NCBI RefSeq assembly: GCF_009739465.1
Contig: NZ_WHOM01000040.1
Coordinates: forward strand, 174,531 to 238,530
Reading direction: 5' to 3'
Origin: Streptomyces apocyni
Lineage (GTDB): Bacteria > Actinomycetota > Actinomycetes > Streptomycetales > Streptomycetaceae
DNA: 64,000 nucleotides
A program made the translations under genes and the position numbers. The stretch's first letter is position 1. Every line of letters starts with the position of its first letter. Of the stretch, positions 52,298-60,064 are shown piece by piece. The notes beneath the pieces were generated by a model. The model worked only from the letters and a program-made list of their open reading frames with translations. It made no database searches and was not told the DNA's origin.

Positions 52298-53278
52298 TCA
52301 GTCCACCGTCACGTAGTCAGGGCCGGAGTAACGGCCGGTGCTCAGCTTCTGACGCTGCATGAGCAGGTCGTTCAGGAGCGAGGACGCCCCGAAGCGGAAC
52401 CAGTGGTTGTCCAGCCAGTCCGCGCCCGCGGTCTCGTTCACGAGCACCAGGAACTTGATCGCGTCCTTGGTGGTGCGGATGCCGCCAGCGGGCTTCACAC
52501 CGATCTGGATACCCGTCTGGGCGCGGAAGTCGCGTACGGCCTCCAGCATCAGCAGGGTGTTCGCCGGAGTGGCGTTCACGCCGACCTTGCCGGTCGAGGT
52601 CTTGATGAAGTCGGCGCCGCCGAGCATGCCGATCCAGCTGGCGCGGCGGATGTTGTCGTACGTCGACAGCTCGCCGGTCTCGAAGATGACCTTCAGCCGG
52701 GCCTCGCCGCAGGCCTCCTTCACGGCGACGATCTCCTCGTACACCTTGAGGTACCGGCCGGAGAGGAAGGCGCCACGGTCGATGACCATGTCGATCTCGT
52801 CGGCACCGGCCGCGACGGCGTCCCGTACGTCCGCCAGCTTGATGTCGAGCGCGGCGCGGCCCGCCGGGAAGGCGGTGGCCACGGAGGCGACCTTGACGCC
52901 GGAACCGGCGACGGCCTCCTTGGCGGCGGCCACCATGTCCGGATAGACGCAGACGGCGGCCGTTCTCGGGGTCGTACGGTCGGTGGGGTCGGGGTTGACC
53001 GCCTTGGCGCCGAGCGCCCGGACCTTGCCCGGGGTGTCCGCGCCTTCCAGCGTGGTCAGGTCGATCATGGAAATGGCCAGGTCGATGGCGTACGCCTTCG
53101 CCGTGGTCTTGATCGAACGGGTGCCTAGCGAGGCGGCGCGGGCTTCGAGTCCGACCGTGTCGACGCCGGGCAGTCCGTGCAGGAAGCGGCGCAGCGCGCG
53201 GTCCGACGCGGTGGCGTCGGCGAACGCGGGCGCGGCGAGTGCTGCGGATGCTGCGGGTGCAGTGGTGGGCATGGTCAC
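52298..53278 (-). CDS. deoC: Deoxyribose-phosphate aldolase
   Basis: Splits 2-deoxyribose-5-phosphate into acetaldehyde and glyceraldehyde-3-phosphate. 326 residues; Schiff-base Lys226 in F-I-K-T-S-T-G-K, second Lys262 in G-V-K-P-A-G-G-I-R, and Asp163 in D-E-I-D-M-V-I-D. GTG 53278 or ATG 53272; no ribosome site is seen, and the inferred -10 (TATGCT) is so close that the mRNA is probably leaderless. First gene of deoC-aldehyde dehydrogenase-half dehydrogenase. Confidence 0.95.
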   Translation of the reverse strand: MTMPTTAPAASAALAAPAFADATASDRALRRFLHGLPGVDTVGLEARAASLGTRSIKTTAKAYAIDLAISMIDLTTLEGADTPGKVRALGAKAVNPDPTDRTTPRTAAVCVYPDMVAAAKEAVAGSGVKVASVATAFPAGRAALDIKLADVRDAVAAGADEIDMVIDRGAFLSGRYLKVYEEIVAVKEACGEARLKVIFETGELSTYDNIRRASWIGMLGGADFIKTSTGKVGVNATPANTLLMLEAVRDFRAQTGIQIGVKPAGGIRTTKDAIKFLVLVNETAGADWLDNHWFRFGASSLLNDLLMQRQKLSTGRYSGPDYVTVD

Positions 53279-53284
53279 GAGGGG

Positions 53285-53314
53285 AGCATATCTACGCGCG
53301 TAGCGGCTTGTGAA
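53285..53314 (-). promoter_or_regulatory. deoC promoter with operator in the spacer
   Basis: Minus-strand TTCACA, 18 bases, TATGCT. The operator palindrome fills most of the spacer, the best example in the window of how a repressor could block these genes. Confidence 0.65.
53292..53303. promoter_or_regulatory. Nucleoside-regulon operator, copy 4 (CTACGCGCGTAG)
   Basis: Exact palindrome, 13 bases upstream of the deoC start codon and inside its promoter. Confidence 0.8.
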
Positions 53315-53362
53315 GCCCTGGGCTCTCCTTCTTCAAAACCGAGGTGGTGGACAATCGATTCC

Positions 53363-53950
53363 ATGACGAGCTCTGACCGGCAGCCCACCGAGCCTGCCGA
53401 GCCTGCGTACGCCGACCGCGCCTACCGTTCCGGTGGGGGCATCGTCGGTGGCGTCCTGATCCTGGCCCTCGGAGCGTGGCTGGGCGGCGACGCCCTCATC
53501 CGTGGCGAGGGCCGGGTGCCCTGGGTCGCACTCGCGGCCCTGGTGTTCGCGGTGCCGCTGGTGGTCGCGTACACCGTGCGGCCCGCGGTCTTCGCGAACA
53601 ACGACCGGCTCCGGGTCCGTAACCCCTTCCGGGTGATCACCCTGCCCTGGGCGTCGGTCGAGGGGCTGCGGTCCGGCTACACCACCGAGGTGTACGCGAA
53701 GGGCGGTACGAAGTACCAGGTCTGGGCCATCCCGGTATCCATCCGGGCCCGCAAGAAGGCCCGCAAGGCGGGGGCGGGGGCGGACAAGGCCCCGTCCGAC
53801 GAGGCGGTCACCGAGCTCAACGAAATCGCCGAACGTGAGGCGAAGAGCCCGACGGCCCAGGGCGACCCGGAGATCCGCTGGGCGTACGAGATCCTGATCC
53901 CGGCGGCGGCGGGCGCGGCGCTGCTGGGCGCGCTGCTGCTGATCGGTTAG
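53363..53950 (+). CDS. PH-domain (bPH-like) membrane protein
   Basis: 195 residues from ATG 53363; the open frame upstream overlaps deoC and is a shadow. Two hydrophobic helices (GGGIVGGVLILALGAWLGGDALI and VALAALVFAVPLVVAYTV), then the PH-like strands RLRVRNPFRVITLPWASVEGLRSGYTTEV, a cytoplasmic Lys/Arg stretch and a final C-terminal helix. Widespread in actinobacteria, role unknown. Divergent from deoC. Confidence 0.8.
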   Translation: MTSSDRQPTEPAEPAYADRAYRSGGGIVGGVLILALGAWLGGDALIRGEGRVPWVALAALVFAVPLVVAYTVRPAVFANNDRLRVRNPFRVITLPWASVEGLRSGYTTEVYAKGGTKYQVWAIPVSIRARKKARKAGAGADKAPSDEAVTELNEIAEREAKSPTAQGDPEIRWAYEILIPAAAGAALLGALLLIG

Positions 53951-53962
53951 GACTTCTTGCGT

Positions 53963-53986
53963 GGGTACGGGTGCGTACCCGTACCC
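53963..53986. promoter_or_regulatory. Perfect inverted repeat upstream of toxin-antitoxin genes
   Basis: GGGTACGGGT and ACCCGTACCC separated by GCGT, between a TTGCGT -35-like element (53957) and the ribosome site. Likely the autoregulatory operator of the pair. Confidence 0.75.
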
Positions 53987-54014
53987 TGTGAGGGTGAGCC
54001 GAAGGAGCCTCGTC

Positions 54015-54272
54015 ATGTCTGACGCGAACGTCCGCATCCCCACCGAAGCCCGGGACCGACTCGCCGAGATAGCGGCCGGTGAGGGGCTTTCGCTGCGCGC
54101 TTACCTCTCGCGCCTCGCTGACTCGCTGCTGACTCCCGCCGAGCGGGCCGAGCGGGCCGAGCAGACACGTGCCGCGCTCCACGCGTGGAACGGCTACAAC
54201 CCCACGCAGGACGAGCAGGCCGAGTTGGACGCGGAGCTGGACCGGCGCCTAGGCGAGGCGGGAGCCCGGTGA
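54015..54272 (+). CDS. Ribbon-helix-helix-type antitoxin
   Basis: 85 residues from ATG 54015 with AAGGAG at 7 bases. N-terminal strand and two helices A-N-V-R-I-P-T-E-A-R-D-R-L-A-E-I-A-A-G-E-G-L-S-L-R-A-Y-L-S-R-L-A fit an RHH DNA-binding dimer; the acidic C-terminal helices would bind the toxin. Followed by a PIN gene with GTGA overlap, the standard antitoxin-first order. Confidence 0.8.
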   Translation: MSDANVRIPTEARDRLAEIAAGEGLSLRAYLSRLADSLLTPAERAERAEQTRAALHAWNGYNPTQDEQAELDAELDRRLGEAGAR

Positions 54273-54649
54273 GCAACGCCTTACACGTGGTCCTCGACGA
54301 CACGGCCATGGTCGCCGCCGGAACCGGCAACGTCCTGGCCTCCCGTCTGATTCACCGAGCACAAGCCGAGCCGGGCTGGTTCCTCTACGCCCCGACATGC
54401 GCGCTGATTGAGGCGGACCGTGCCCGCCCGGGTACGGCTGAGCACATCGCCGCACTGCCCGGCGTCACGATCCTCGGCCTCGACCTGCCTGCCGCTCTCG
54501 CCCTCGCCCGCGACGCCACCTGGGCCACGGCACACGCCCGGTACGCGGCACAGCCCACCCCGGAGCGAACCGACGGCGCCGTCATCGCTACCGCGGCCCC
54601 GCAGGTGTGGAAGGGGCAGCCCGTTCGCGTGATCGACCTCAACCCCTGA
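54269..54649 (+). CDS. PIN-domain ribonuclease toxin (VapC-like)
   Basis: 126 residues from GTG 54269. Acidic metal-binding residues of PIN nucleases are seen: Asp10 (V-V-L-D-D-T), Glu48 (A-L-I-E-A-D) and Asp102 (R-T-D-G-A-V-I-A-T-A). The second family Asp is less clear. Likely cleaves RNA and is neutralised by the overlapping antitoxin. The domain is diverged from typical VapC, so confidence in function is moderate. Confidence 0.75.
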   Translation: MSNALHVVLDDTAMVAAGTGNVLASRLIHRAQAEPGWFLYAPTCALIEADRARPGTAEHIAALPGVTILGLDLPAALALARDATWATAHARYAAQPTPERTDGAVIATAAPQVWKGQPVRVIDLNP

Positions 54650-54666
54650 CAGGGCGTCCCACGTCC

Positions 54667-54914
54667 TCAGGTCGCCGCGAGCACCGTGCGTAGGCGCGTG
54701 GCGAAGGCCGCGGGGTCGTTGACGAAGCCGATGTGGTCGCCGGGGAACAGGGTGGGGTCGGCGTCCAGGAGCTTGGCCAGGCGCGGGAGGCGGCGGCGTC
54801 CATCGGGGCGCCGACCAGCACGCGGAGCGGGCCGCTGCCCCGTACCTCGTAGTGCAGGCGTGCCCCGGGCACCTGGAGTGAGTGCGGCGTGCTTGTTGTT
54901 CCGTGCGTGGCCAT
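54667..54914 (-). pseudogene. Alpha/beta hydrolase remnant with internal deletion and frameshift
   Basis: ATG 54914 begins a recognisable hydrolase N-terminus (VPGARLHYEVRGSGP, LVGAPMDA). After about 40 residues it changes frame: the C-terminus (LAKLLDADPTLFPGDHIGFVNDPAAFATRLRTVL, stop at 54667) is read in another phase. The catalytic core of about 200 residues is missing. Not expected to be functional. Confidence 0.8.
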
Positions 54915-55020
54915 GAGGGCTCCGAGTCCGTGAGGCTGCGATCCGTTGCTGGTGATGCAGACCTTGTGGGCGGCGTGGACTCATCGCTGTTCGGCGAGGA
55001 TCTTGCGGAGTTGTGCGTAC

Positions 55021-55056
55021 GGCCCCCTCCCCGGAGTGTGCTCCGGGGAGGGGGCC
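55021..55056. terminator. Strong bidirectional hairpin terminator
   Basis: Perfect 16-bp inverted repeat GGCCCCCTCCCCGGAG / CTCCGGGGAGGGGGCC with loop TGTG, just past the phosphosugar mutase stop. Confidence 0.9.
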
Positions 55057-55084
55057 GTGTGCCGTACGCCGTACCGCAATCGCG

Positions 55085-56749
55085 TCAGATGCCTGCCGCA
55101 GCCGCCAGGTCGCGCTTCAGTGCCGCCAGGCGGTCCGTCGCCTGCGCGCGTGCCGCGTCGAGTGCCGCGGGCTCGCTGCCCGCGACCGGGACCACGACCT
55201 CCAGGTAGCACTTGAGCTTGGGCTCGGTGCCGCTCGGGCGGACGATCACGCGCGCGCCGTCCAGCGTGTAGCGCAGGCCGTCCGTGGGAGGCAGGGCGTC
55301 CGTGCCCTGGGTCAGGTCCTCGGCGCGGGTCACCGCGAGGCCCGCGAGGGACACCGGCGGCTGGGCGCGCAGCTGGCGCATCGCGTCCGCGATCACCGAG
55401 AGGTCCTCGACCCGTACCGAGAGCTGGTCGGTGGCGTGCAGGCCGTGTTCGACGGCGAGCTCGTCCAGGAGGTCGAGGAGCGTGCGGCCCTGCTCCTTGA
55501 GCTCCGAGGCCAGCTCGGCGACCAGCAGCGCCGCGGTGATGCCGTCCTTGTCGCGTACGCCTTCGGGGTCGACGCAGTAGCCGAGCGCCTCTTCGTAGCC
55601 GTAGCGCAGGTTCTCGACTCGGGCGATCCACTTGAAGCCGGTGAGCGTCTCCTCGTAGCCGAGACCGGCGGCATCGGCGATGCGGCCGAGGAGCGAGGAC
55701 GAGACGATCGACTCGGCGAAGGTGCCGGTGACGCCTCGGCGCACGAGGTGCGCGGCGAGCAGCGCGCCGACCTCGTCGCCGCGCAGCATCCGCCAGCCGC
55801 CGTCGCCCGCCACGCGCGCGTCCGGCACGGCCACCGCGCAGCGGTCGGCGTCCGGGTCGTTGGCGATGATCAGGTCGGGGGAGGGGGTCGTACGGCGGGC
55901 CGTGGCGAAGGCCAGGTCCATCGCGCCCGGCTCCTCCGGGTTGGGGAAGGCGACCGTCGGGAACGCCGGGTCGGGATCGGCCTGCTCGGCGACGAGCACC
56001 GGCGCGGGGAACCCGGCGCGGGCGAAGGCGGCCAGCACCGTGTCCTTGCCGACGCCGTGCATGGCCGTGTAGACGGCGCGGGCGGTGCGCGGGGAGCCCG
56101 GGGCCAGGACCGCGTCCGTACGCTCCAGGTAGGCGTCCAGGACCTCGTCGCCGAGGGTCTGCCAGCCGCTGTCCGGGCGGGGTACGTCGGAGAGCGCGCC
56201 GATCGCGGCGATCTCGGCGGCGATCTCGGCGTCCGCGGGCGGCACGATCTGCGAGCCGTCGCCGAGGTAGACCTTGTAGCCGTTGTCGCGCGGCGGGTTG
56301 TGGCTCGCGGTGACCTCGACTCCGGCGACGGCGCCCAGGTGCCTTATGGCGAAGGCGAGCACGGGGGTCGGGAGGGGGCGGGGCAGTACGGCGGCTCGCA
56401 GCCCGGCGCCGATCATCACGGCTGCCGTGTCACGGGCGAAGTCGGCGGACTTGTAGCGGGCGTCGTAGCCGACGACGACCAGGCCGCCGTTCTTGCCCTG
56501 CCCCTTCAGGTACGCGGCGAGACCGGCCGCGGCGCGGATCACGACGGCGCGGTTCATCCGCATGGGGCCCGCGCCGAGTTCGCCGCGCAGGCCGGCGGTG
56601 CCGAACTGGAGGGTGCCGCTGAAGCGGTCGGCGAGTTCGTCGGTGGCCTCGGTGTCGATGAGCTTGGCGAGCTCGTCGCGGGTCTCCGTGTCGGGGTCTT
56701 CGGCCAGCCATGCCTTGGCCCGAGCGATCAGGTCGTCGTGCTGCTGCAC
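55085..56749 (-). CDS. Phosphosugar mutase (PGM2/phosphopentomutase-like)
   Basis: 554 residues of the alpha-D-phosphohexomutase superfamily: F-G-T-A-G-L-R-G, active phosphoserine in T-A-S-H-N-P-P-R-D-N-G-Y-K, Mg-binding D-P-D-A-D-R-C, sugar loop E-E-A-L-G-Y and phosphate loop R-P-S-G-T-E-P-K-L-K. Length and motifs fit the PGM2 subgroup, several of which act as phosphopentomutases. It follows PNP by 102 bases on the same strand behind one operator, so conversion of (deoxy)ribose-1-phosphate to the 5-phosphate is the likely job, although it would be labelled phosphomannomutase by similarity. Confidence 0.9.
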   Translation of the reverse strand: MQQHDDLIARAKAWLAEDPDTETRDELAKLIDTEATDELADRFSGTLQFGTAGLRGELGAGPMRMNRAVVIRAAAGLAAYLKGQGKNGGLVVVGYDARYKSADFARDTAAVMIGAGLRAAVLPRPLPTPVLAFAIRHLGAVAGVEVTASHNPPRDNGYKVYLGDGSQIVPPADAEIAAEIAAIGALSDVPRPDSGWQTLGDEVLDAYLERTDAVLAPGSPRTARAVYTAMHGVGKDTVLAAFARAGFPAPVLVAEQADPDPAFPTVAFPNPEEPGAMDLAFATARRTTPSPDLIIANDPDADRCAVAVPDARVAGDGGWRMLRGDEVGALLAAHLVRRGVTGTFAESIVSSSLLGRIADAAGLGYEETLTGFKWIARVENLRYGYEEALGYCVDPEGVRDKDGITAALLVAELASELKEQGRTLLDLLDELAVEHGLHATDQLSVRVEDLSVIADAMRQLRAQPPVSLAGLAVTRAEDLTQGTDALPPTDGLRYTLDGARVIVRPSGTEPKLKCYLEVVVPVAGSEPAALDAARAQATDRLAALKRDLAAAAGI

Positions 56750-56851
56750 CGTGTCCTCAGCCTCTCGTGTTGCACTGGTCGCACTGCGATGCGTTGTTGT
56801 GGGGCGGGCGGGGTGGGGTGGACGCGGGTGCGTGCCCCACCCCGGCCGGGC

Positions 56852-57682
56852 CTAGATGCGGCCCAGGACCCGCGTCAGGAGGGAGCCCATCCGGGCGGCC
56901 GAGTCGCGGCCCGCCTGGAGGACCTCCTCGTGGTTGAGCGGCTCACCCGTCATGCCCGCGGCCAGGTTGGTGACCAGGGAGATCCCGAGCACCTCGGCTC
57001 CGGCCTCGCGGGCCGCGATCGCCTCGAGCACGGTCGACATGCCGACCAGGTCCGCACCGAGTGTGCGGGCCATCCGGATCTCGGCCGGAGTCTCGTAGTG
57101 CGGGCCGGGGAACTGGGCGTACACGCCCTCCTCCAGCGTCTCGTCGACCTCCTTGCACAGCGCGCGCAGCCGCGACGAGTACAGGTCGGTGAGGTCGACG
57201 AAGTTCGCGCCGACGATCGGCGAGGTGGCCGTCATGTTGAGGTGGTCGCTGATCAGGACCGGCTGGCCGGGGCGCATGCCGTCGCGCAGACCGCCGCAGC
57301 CGTTGGTGAGGACGACGGTCTTGGCGCCCGCGGCGACGGCGGTACGCACGCCGTGCACGACGGCGGCGACGCCGCGGCCCTCGTAGTAGTGGGTGCGGCC
57401 GAGGAAGACCAGGGCGCGCTTGTCACCGATCTGGTACGAGCGGACCTTGCCGCCGTGCCCCTCTACCGCCGGCGGCGGGAAGCCGGGCAGCTCGGTGACG
57501 GCGAACTCGGCCTCGGCCTCGCCGAGCGCGTCCACGGCGGGGGCCCAGCCGGAGCCCATCACCAGGGCGACGTCGTGGGTCTCGGCGCCGGTCAGTTCGC
57601 GCAGGCGGGCGGCTGCGGCGTCGGCGGCGGAGTACGGGTCGGCGAATCCGCCGTCGATGCCCGGAGTAAGAGTTGCGTTCAC
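56852..57682 (-). CDS. Purine-nucleoside phosphorylase
   Basis: 276-residue trimeric-type PNP (NP-II): phosphate loop [44 protein letters not shown] and G-M-S-T-V-L-E-A. Cleaves (deoxy)inosine and (deoxy)guanosine to base and (deoxy)ribose-1-phosphate. GTG start 57682. First gene of a PNP-mutase operon with its own operator. Confidence 0.95.
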   Translation of the reverse strand: MNATLTPGIDGGFADPYSAADAAAARLRELTGAETHDVALVMGSGWAPAVDALGEAEAEFAVTELPGFPPPAVEGHGGKVRSYQIGDKRALVFLGRTHYYEGRGVAAVVHGVRTAVAAGAKTVVLTNGCGGLRDGMRPGQPVLISDHLNMTATSPIVGANFVDLTDLYSSRLRALCKEVDETLEEGVYAQFPGPHYETPAEIRMARTLGADLVGMSTVLEAIAAREAGAEVLGISLVTNLAAGMTGEPLNHEEVLQAGRDSAARMGSLLTRVLGRI

Positions 57683-57707
57683 GCGGACGAGCGTAGCCGC
57701 TCTTGGC

Positions 57708-57719
57708 CTACGCGCGTAG
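57708..57719. promoter_or_regulatory. Nucleoside-regulon operator, copy 5 (CTACGCGCGTAG)
   Basis: Exact palindrome, 25 bases upstream of the PNP start. Confidence 0.78.
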
Positions 57720-57862
57720 ACATTGAGGGCTACAGTGCCTGGATCGTTGTCTTGTGTGTTCCGCCAAACGGGGTCCGATGAGGCGCGGTCGCCTCCTCGG
57801 CCGACCTCTCAGCTGCCCCAGCTGGCCCTCAGCCGCGCCTCGGTCGCGCCTCAGTCGGCACC

Positions 57863-58300
57863 TCAGCAGGGTCTCTTGCGGAGCTCCATCACATAGTCGT
57901 GCGGTGCGCCCGCGGACTCCGCCGCGTCGGCGATCTCCCCCAGGTAGCGGGCCGACGGCAGGCCGCCCTCGTAGCCGTTCAGCACGTACGTCCAGGCGGG
58001 CATCTCGCCCTCCAGGGTCTGCACCCGGACCCGCATCCGCCGGTAGATGTCCAGGCCGACGCCCTCCCACCGGTCCAGGGAGTCCTCGTCCATCGGCGCG
58101 ATGTCGTACAGCGCGACGAAGACCTGCGCGCGCGGGGCCTCGACAACGGTGGCGAGCGAGCCTTCCCAGCCCATGTGCTCGCCACCGAAGGTCAGCCGCC
58201 ACCCGCTGAGCCATCCGGTGGCACGCAACGGCGAGTAAGGGGCGCGGCGGGACATGAGCCGCGGGTCGAGATTGCCGGCGTACGCGGCGTAGAGCGACAT
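57863..58300 (-). CDS. Gamma-glutamylcyclotransferase-like protein
   Basis: 145 residues from ATG 58300 (the longer frame upstream is a shadow). AIG2/GGCT fold: M-S-L-Y-A-A-Y-A-G-N-L-D-P-R-L-M, R-A-P-Y-S-P, L-T-F-G-G-E-H-M-G-W-E-G-S-L-A-T-V-V and V-A-L-Y-D-I; then L-D-R-W-E-G and Y-V-L-N-G-Y-E-G. Could act on gamma-glutamyl amines or in glutathione/mycothiol-related turnover; substrate not known. It lies between PNP (same strand) and LpdA (divergent). Confidence 0.82.
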   Translation of the reverse strand: MSLYAAYAGNLDPRLMSRRAPYSPLRATGWLSGWRLTFGGEHMGWEGSLATVVEAPRAQVFVALYDIAPMDEDSLDRWEGVGLDIYRRMRVRVQTLEGEMPAWTYVLNGYEGGLPSARYLGEIADAAESAGAPHDYVMELRKRPC

Positions 58301-58334
58301 GGGTCGAGGGTACGTCAGTGGCTCGTGGTGGCCC

Positions 58335-58346
58335 TGTTGTACAAAC
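58335..58346. promoter_or_regulatory. Second copy of TGTTGTACAAAC
   Basis: 12-mer identical to that inside the inverted repeat at 15912-15940. It lies in the divergent region between the cyclotransferase and flavoprotein genes. May be chance; reported for comparison. Confidence 0.3.
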
Positions 58347-58458
58347 CCGCACGAAGCGCCTTCCGTGAGGCCTCCGCGCGCCCTCCGTGCCCCCGGACCG
58401 GACGCTGACGCGGCCGGACGGAGCCCCCGGGGCGAACCGCACCGAGCGGTGCGGGACA

Positions 58459-59907
58459 ATGGAGTACGTGACTCGGATCGTGATCATTGGTGGCGGACCC
58501 GGCGGATACGAAGCGGCCCTGGTGGCGGCTCAACTCGGCGCGGAGGTGACCGTCGTCGATTGCGACGGTCTGGGCGGGGCGTCGGTGCTCACCGACTGCG
58601 TACCGTCGAAGACCCTGATCGCGACGGCCGAGGTGATGACGACCTTCGACTCCTCGTACGAGGAACTGGGCATCATCGTCGCGGACGACACACCCCCGGA
58701 CAAAGAGGCCGCCCGGGTGGTCGGGGTCGACCTGGGCAAGGTCAACCGACGCGTGAAGCGGCTCGCCCTCGCGCAGTCGCACGACATCACCGCCTCGGTC
58801 ACCCGCGCCGGTGCTCGCGTCATGCGCGGCCGCGGCAGGCTCGAGGGCCAGCAGGCCATGGACGGCTCGCGCAAGGTCGTCGTCCGCGCCGCCGACGGCA
58901 CCGAGGAGACCCTCACCGCGGACGCCGTACTGATCGCCACCGGCGGCCACCCGCGCGAGATCCCCGACGCCCAGCCGGACGGCGAGCGCATCCTCAACTG
59001 GACCCAGGTCTACGACCTCAACGAGCTCCCCGAAGAGCTGATCGTGGTCGGCTCCGGTGTCACCGGCGCCGAGTTCGCGGGCGCCTACCAGGCGCTGGGC
59101 TCCCGGGTCACCCTGGTCTCGTCCCGCGACCGGGTGCTGCCGGGCGAGGACCCGGACGCCGCCGCCGTACTGGAGGACGTCTTCCGGCGCCGCGGCATGA
59201 ACGTCATGGCGCGCTCCCGTGCCGCCTCCGCCAAGCGCGTCGGCGACGGCGTCGAGGTCACCCTCGCCGACGGCCGGGTCATCACCGGCTCGCACTGCCT
59301 GATGGCGGTCGGCGCGATCCCCAACAGCGCGGGCATGGGCCTGGACGAGGCCGGGGTCAGGCTGAAGGACTCGGGCCACATCTGGACCGACAAGGTGTCC
59401 AGGACCTCCGCGCCCGGCGTGTACGCGGCCGGTGACGTCACCGGGATCTTCGCGCTCGCCTCCGTCGCGGCCATGCAGGGCCGGATCGCGATGTACCACT
59501 TCCTGGGCGAGACGGTGACGCCGCTGAACCTCAAGACCGTGTCGGCGAACATCTTCACCGACCCGGAGATCGCCACCGTCGGCTACAGCCAGGCCGACAT
59601 CGACGCGGGCAAGATTGACGCGCGCGTGGTCAAGCTGCCGCTGCTGCGCAACCCGCGCGCCAAGATGCAGGGCATCAGGGACGGCTTCGTCAAGATCTTC
59701 TGCCGCCCCGGTACGGGCATCGTCGTCGGCGGTGTGGTCGTCTCGCCGCGCGCCTCGGAACTGATCCACCCCATGTCGATCGCCGTCGACAACAATCTGA
59801 CGGTGGAACAGATCGCGAACGCGTTCACCGTGTACCCGTCTCTGTCGGGCTCGATCGCCGAGGTCGCACGGCAGTTGCACACGCGCAAGGCCACCGGCGA
59901 CGCGTGA
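58459..59907 (+). CDS. lpdA: LpdA-type NAD(P)H:quinone oxidoreductase (flavoprotein disulfide reductase family)
   Basis: 482 residues from ATG 58459. FAD site G-G-G-P-G-G-Y-E-A, NAD site G-S-G-V-T-G-A-E-F-A, second FAD motif T-S-A-P-G-V-Y-A-A-G-D-V, and interface domain with F-T-D-P-E-I-A-T-V-G. The redox disulfide C-x4-C of lipoamide dehydrogenase is incomplete: the segment is G-A-S42-V-L-T-D-C47-V-P-S-K with Ser in place of the first Cys. The C-terminal H-x4-E motif is also missing (H-P-M-S-I-A-V). This is the pattern of mycobacterial LpdA, a quinone reductase rather than a lipoamide dehydrogenase. Confidence 0.88.
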   Translation: MEYVTRIVIIGGGPGGYEAALVAAQLGAEVTVVDCDGLGGASVLTDCVPSKTLIATAEVMTTFDSSYEELGIIVADDTPPDKEAARVVGVDLGKVNRRVKRLALAQSHDITASVTRAGARVMRGRGRLEGQQAMDGSRKVVVRAADGTEETLTADAVLIATGGHPREIPDAQPDGERILNWTQVYDLNELPEELIVVGSGVTGAEFAGAYQALGSRVTLVSSRDRVLPGEDPDAAAVLEDVFRRRGMNVMARSRAASAKRVGDGVEVTLADGRVITGSHCLMAVGAIPNSAGMGLDEAGVRLKDSGHIWTDKVSRTSAPGVYAAGDVTGIFALASVAAMQGRIAMYHFLGETVTPLNLKTVSANIFTDPEIATVGYSQADIDAGKIDARVVKLPLLRNPRAKMQGIRDGFVKIFCRPGTGIVVGGVVVSPRASELIHPMSIAVDNNLTVEQIANAFTVYPSLSGSIAEVARQLHTRKATGDA

Positions 59908-60064
59908 GGAAAAGTGCCTGGTGAGGCGCTCGTGGCCCAGGTTTCCGGGAGTGACCGGAAGGCTGGGCGCGCTTATACCACTTCAGGCATCTCCGTGCGA
60001 ACAACTTCCGCTATTCGGCGCAAACTGCTGAAAGCAGACGGTCGTTGGGGTTACTGTCAGTTTC

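Noticed and set aside
55013..57781. 922-codon plus-strand frame opposite the mutase and PNP genes
   Set aside because: Shadow of two well-supported minus-strand enzymes; low-complexity R/G/A/V translation without domains.
58459..59907. Lipoamide dehydrogenase of a dehydrogenase complex
   Set aside because: One redox Cys is Ser and the C-terminal His-Glu motif is missing, so the quinone-reductase-type LpdA fits better.
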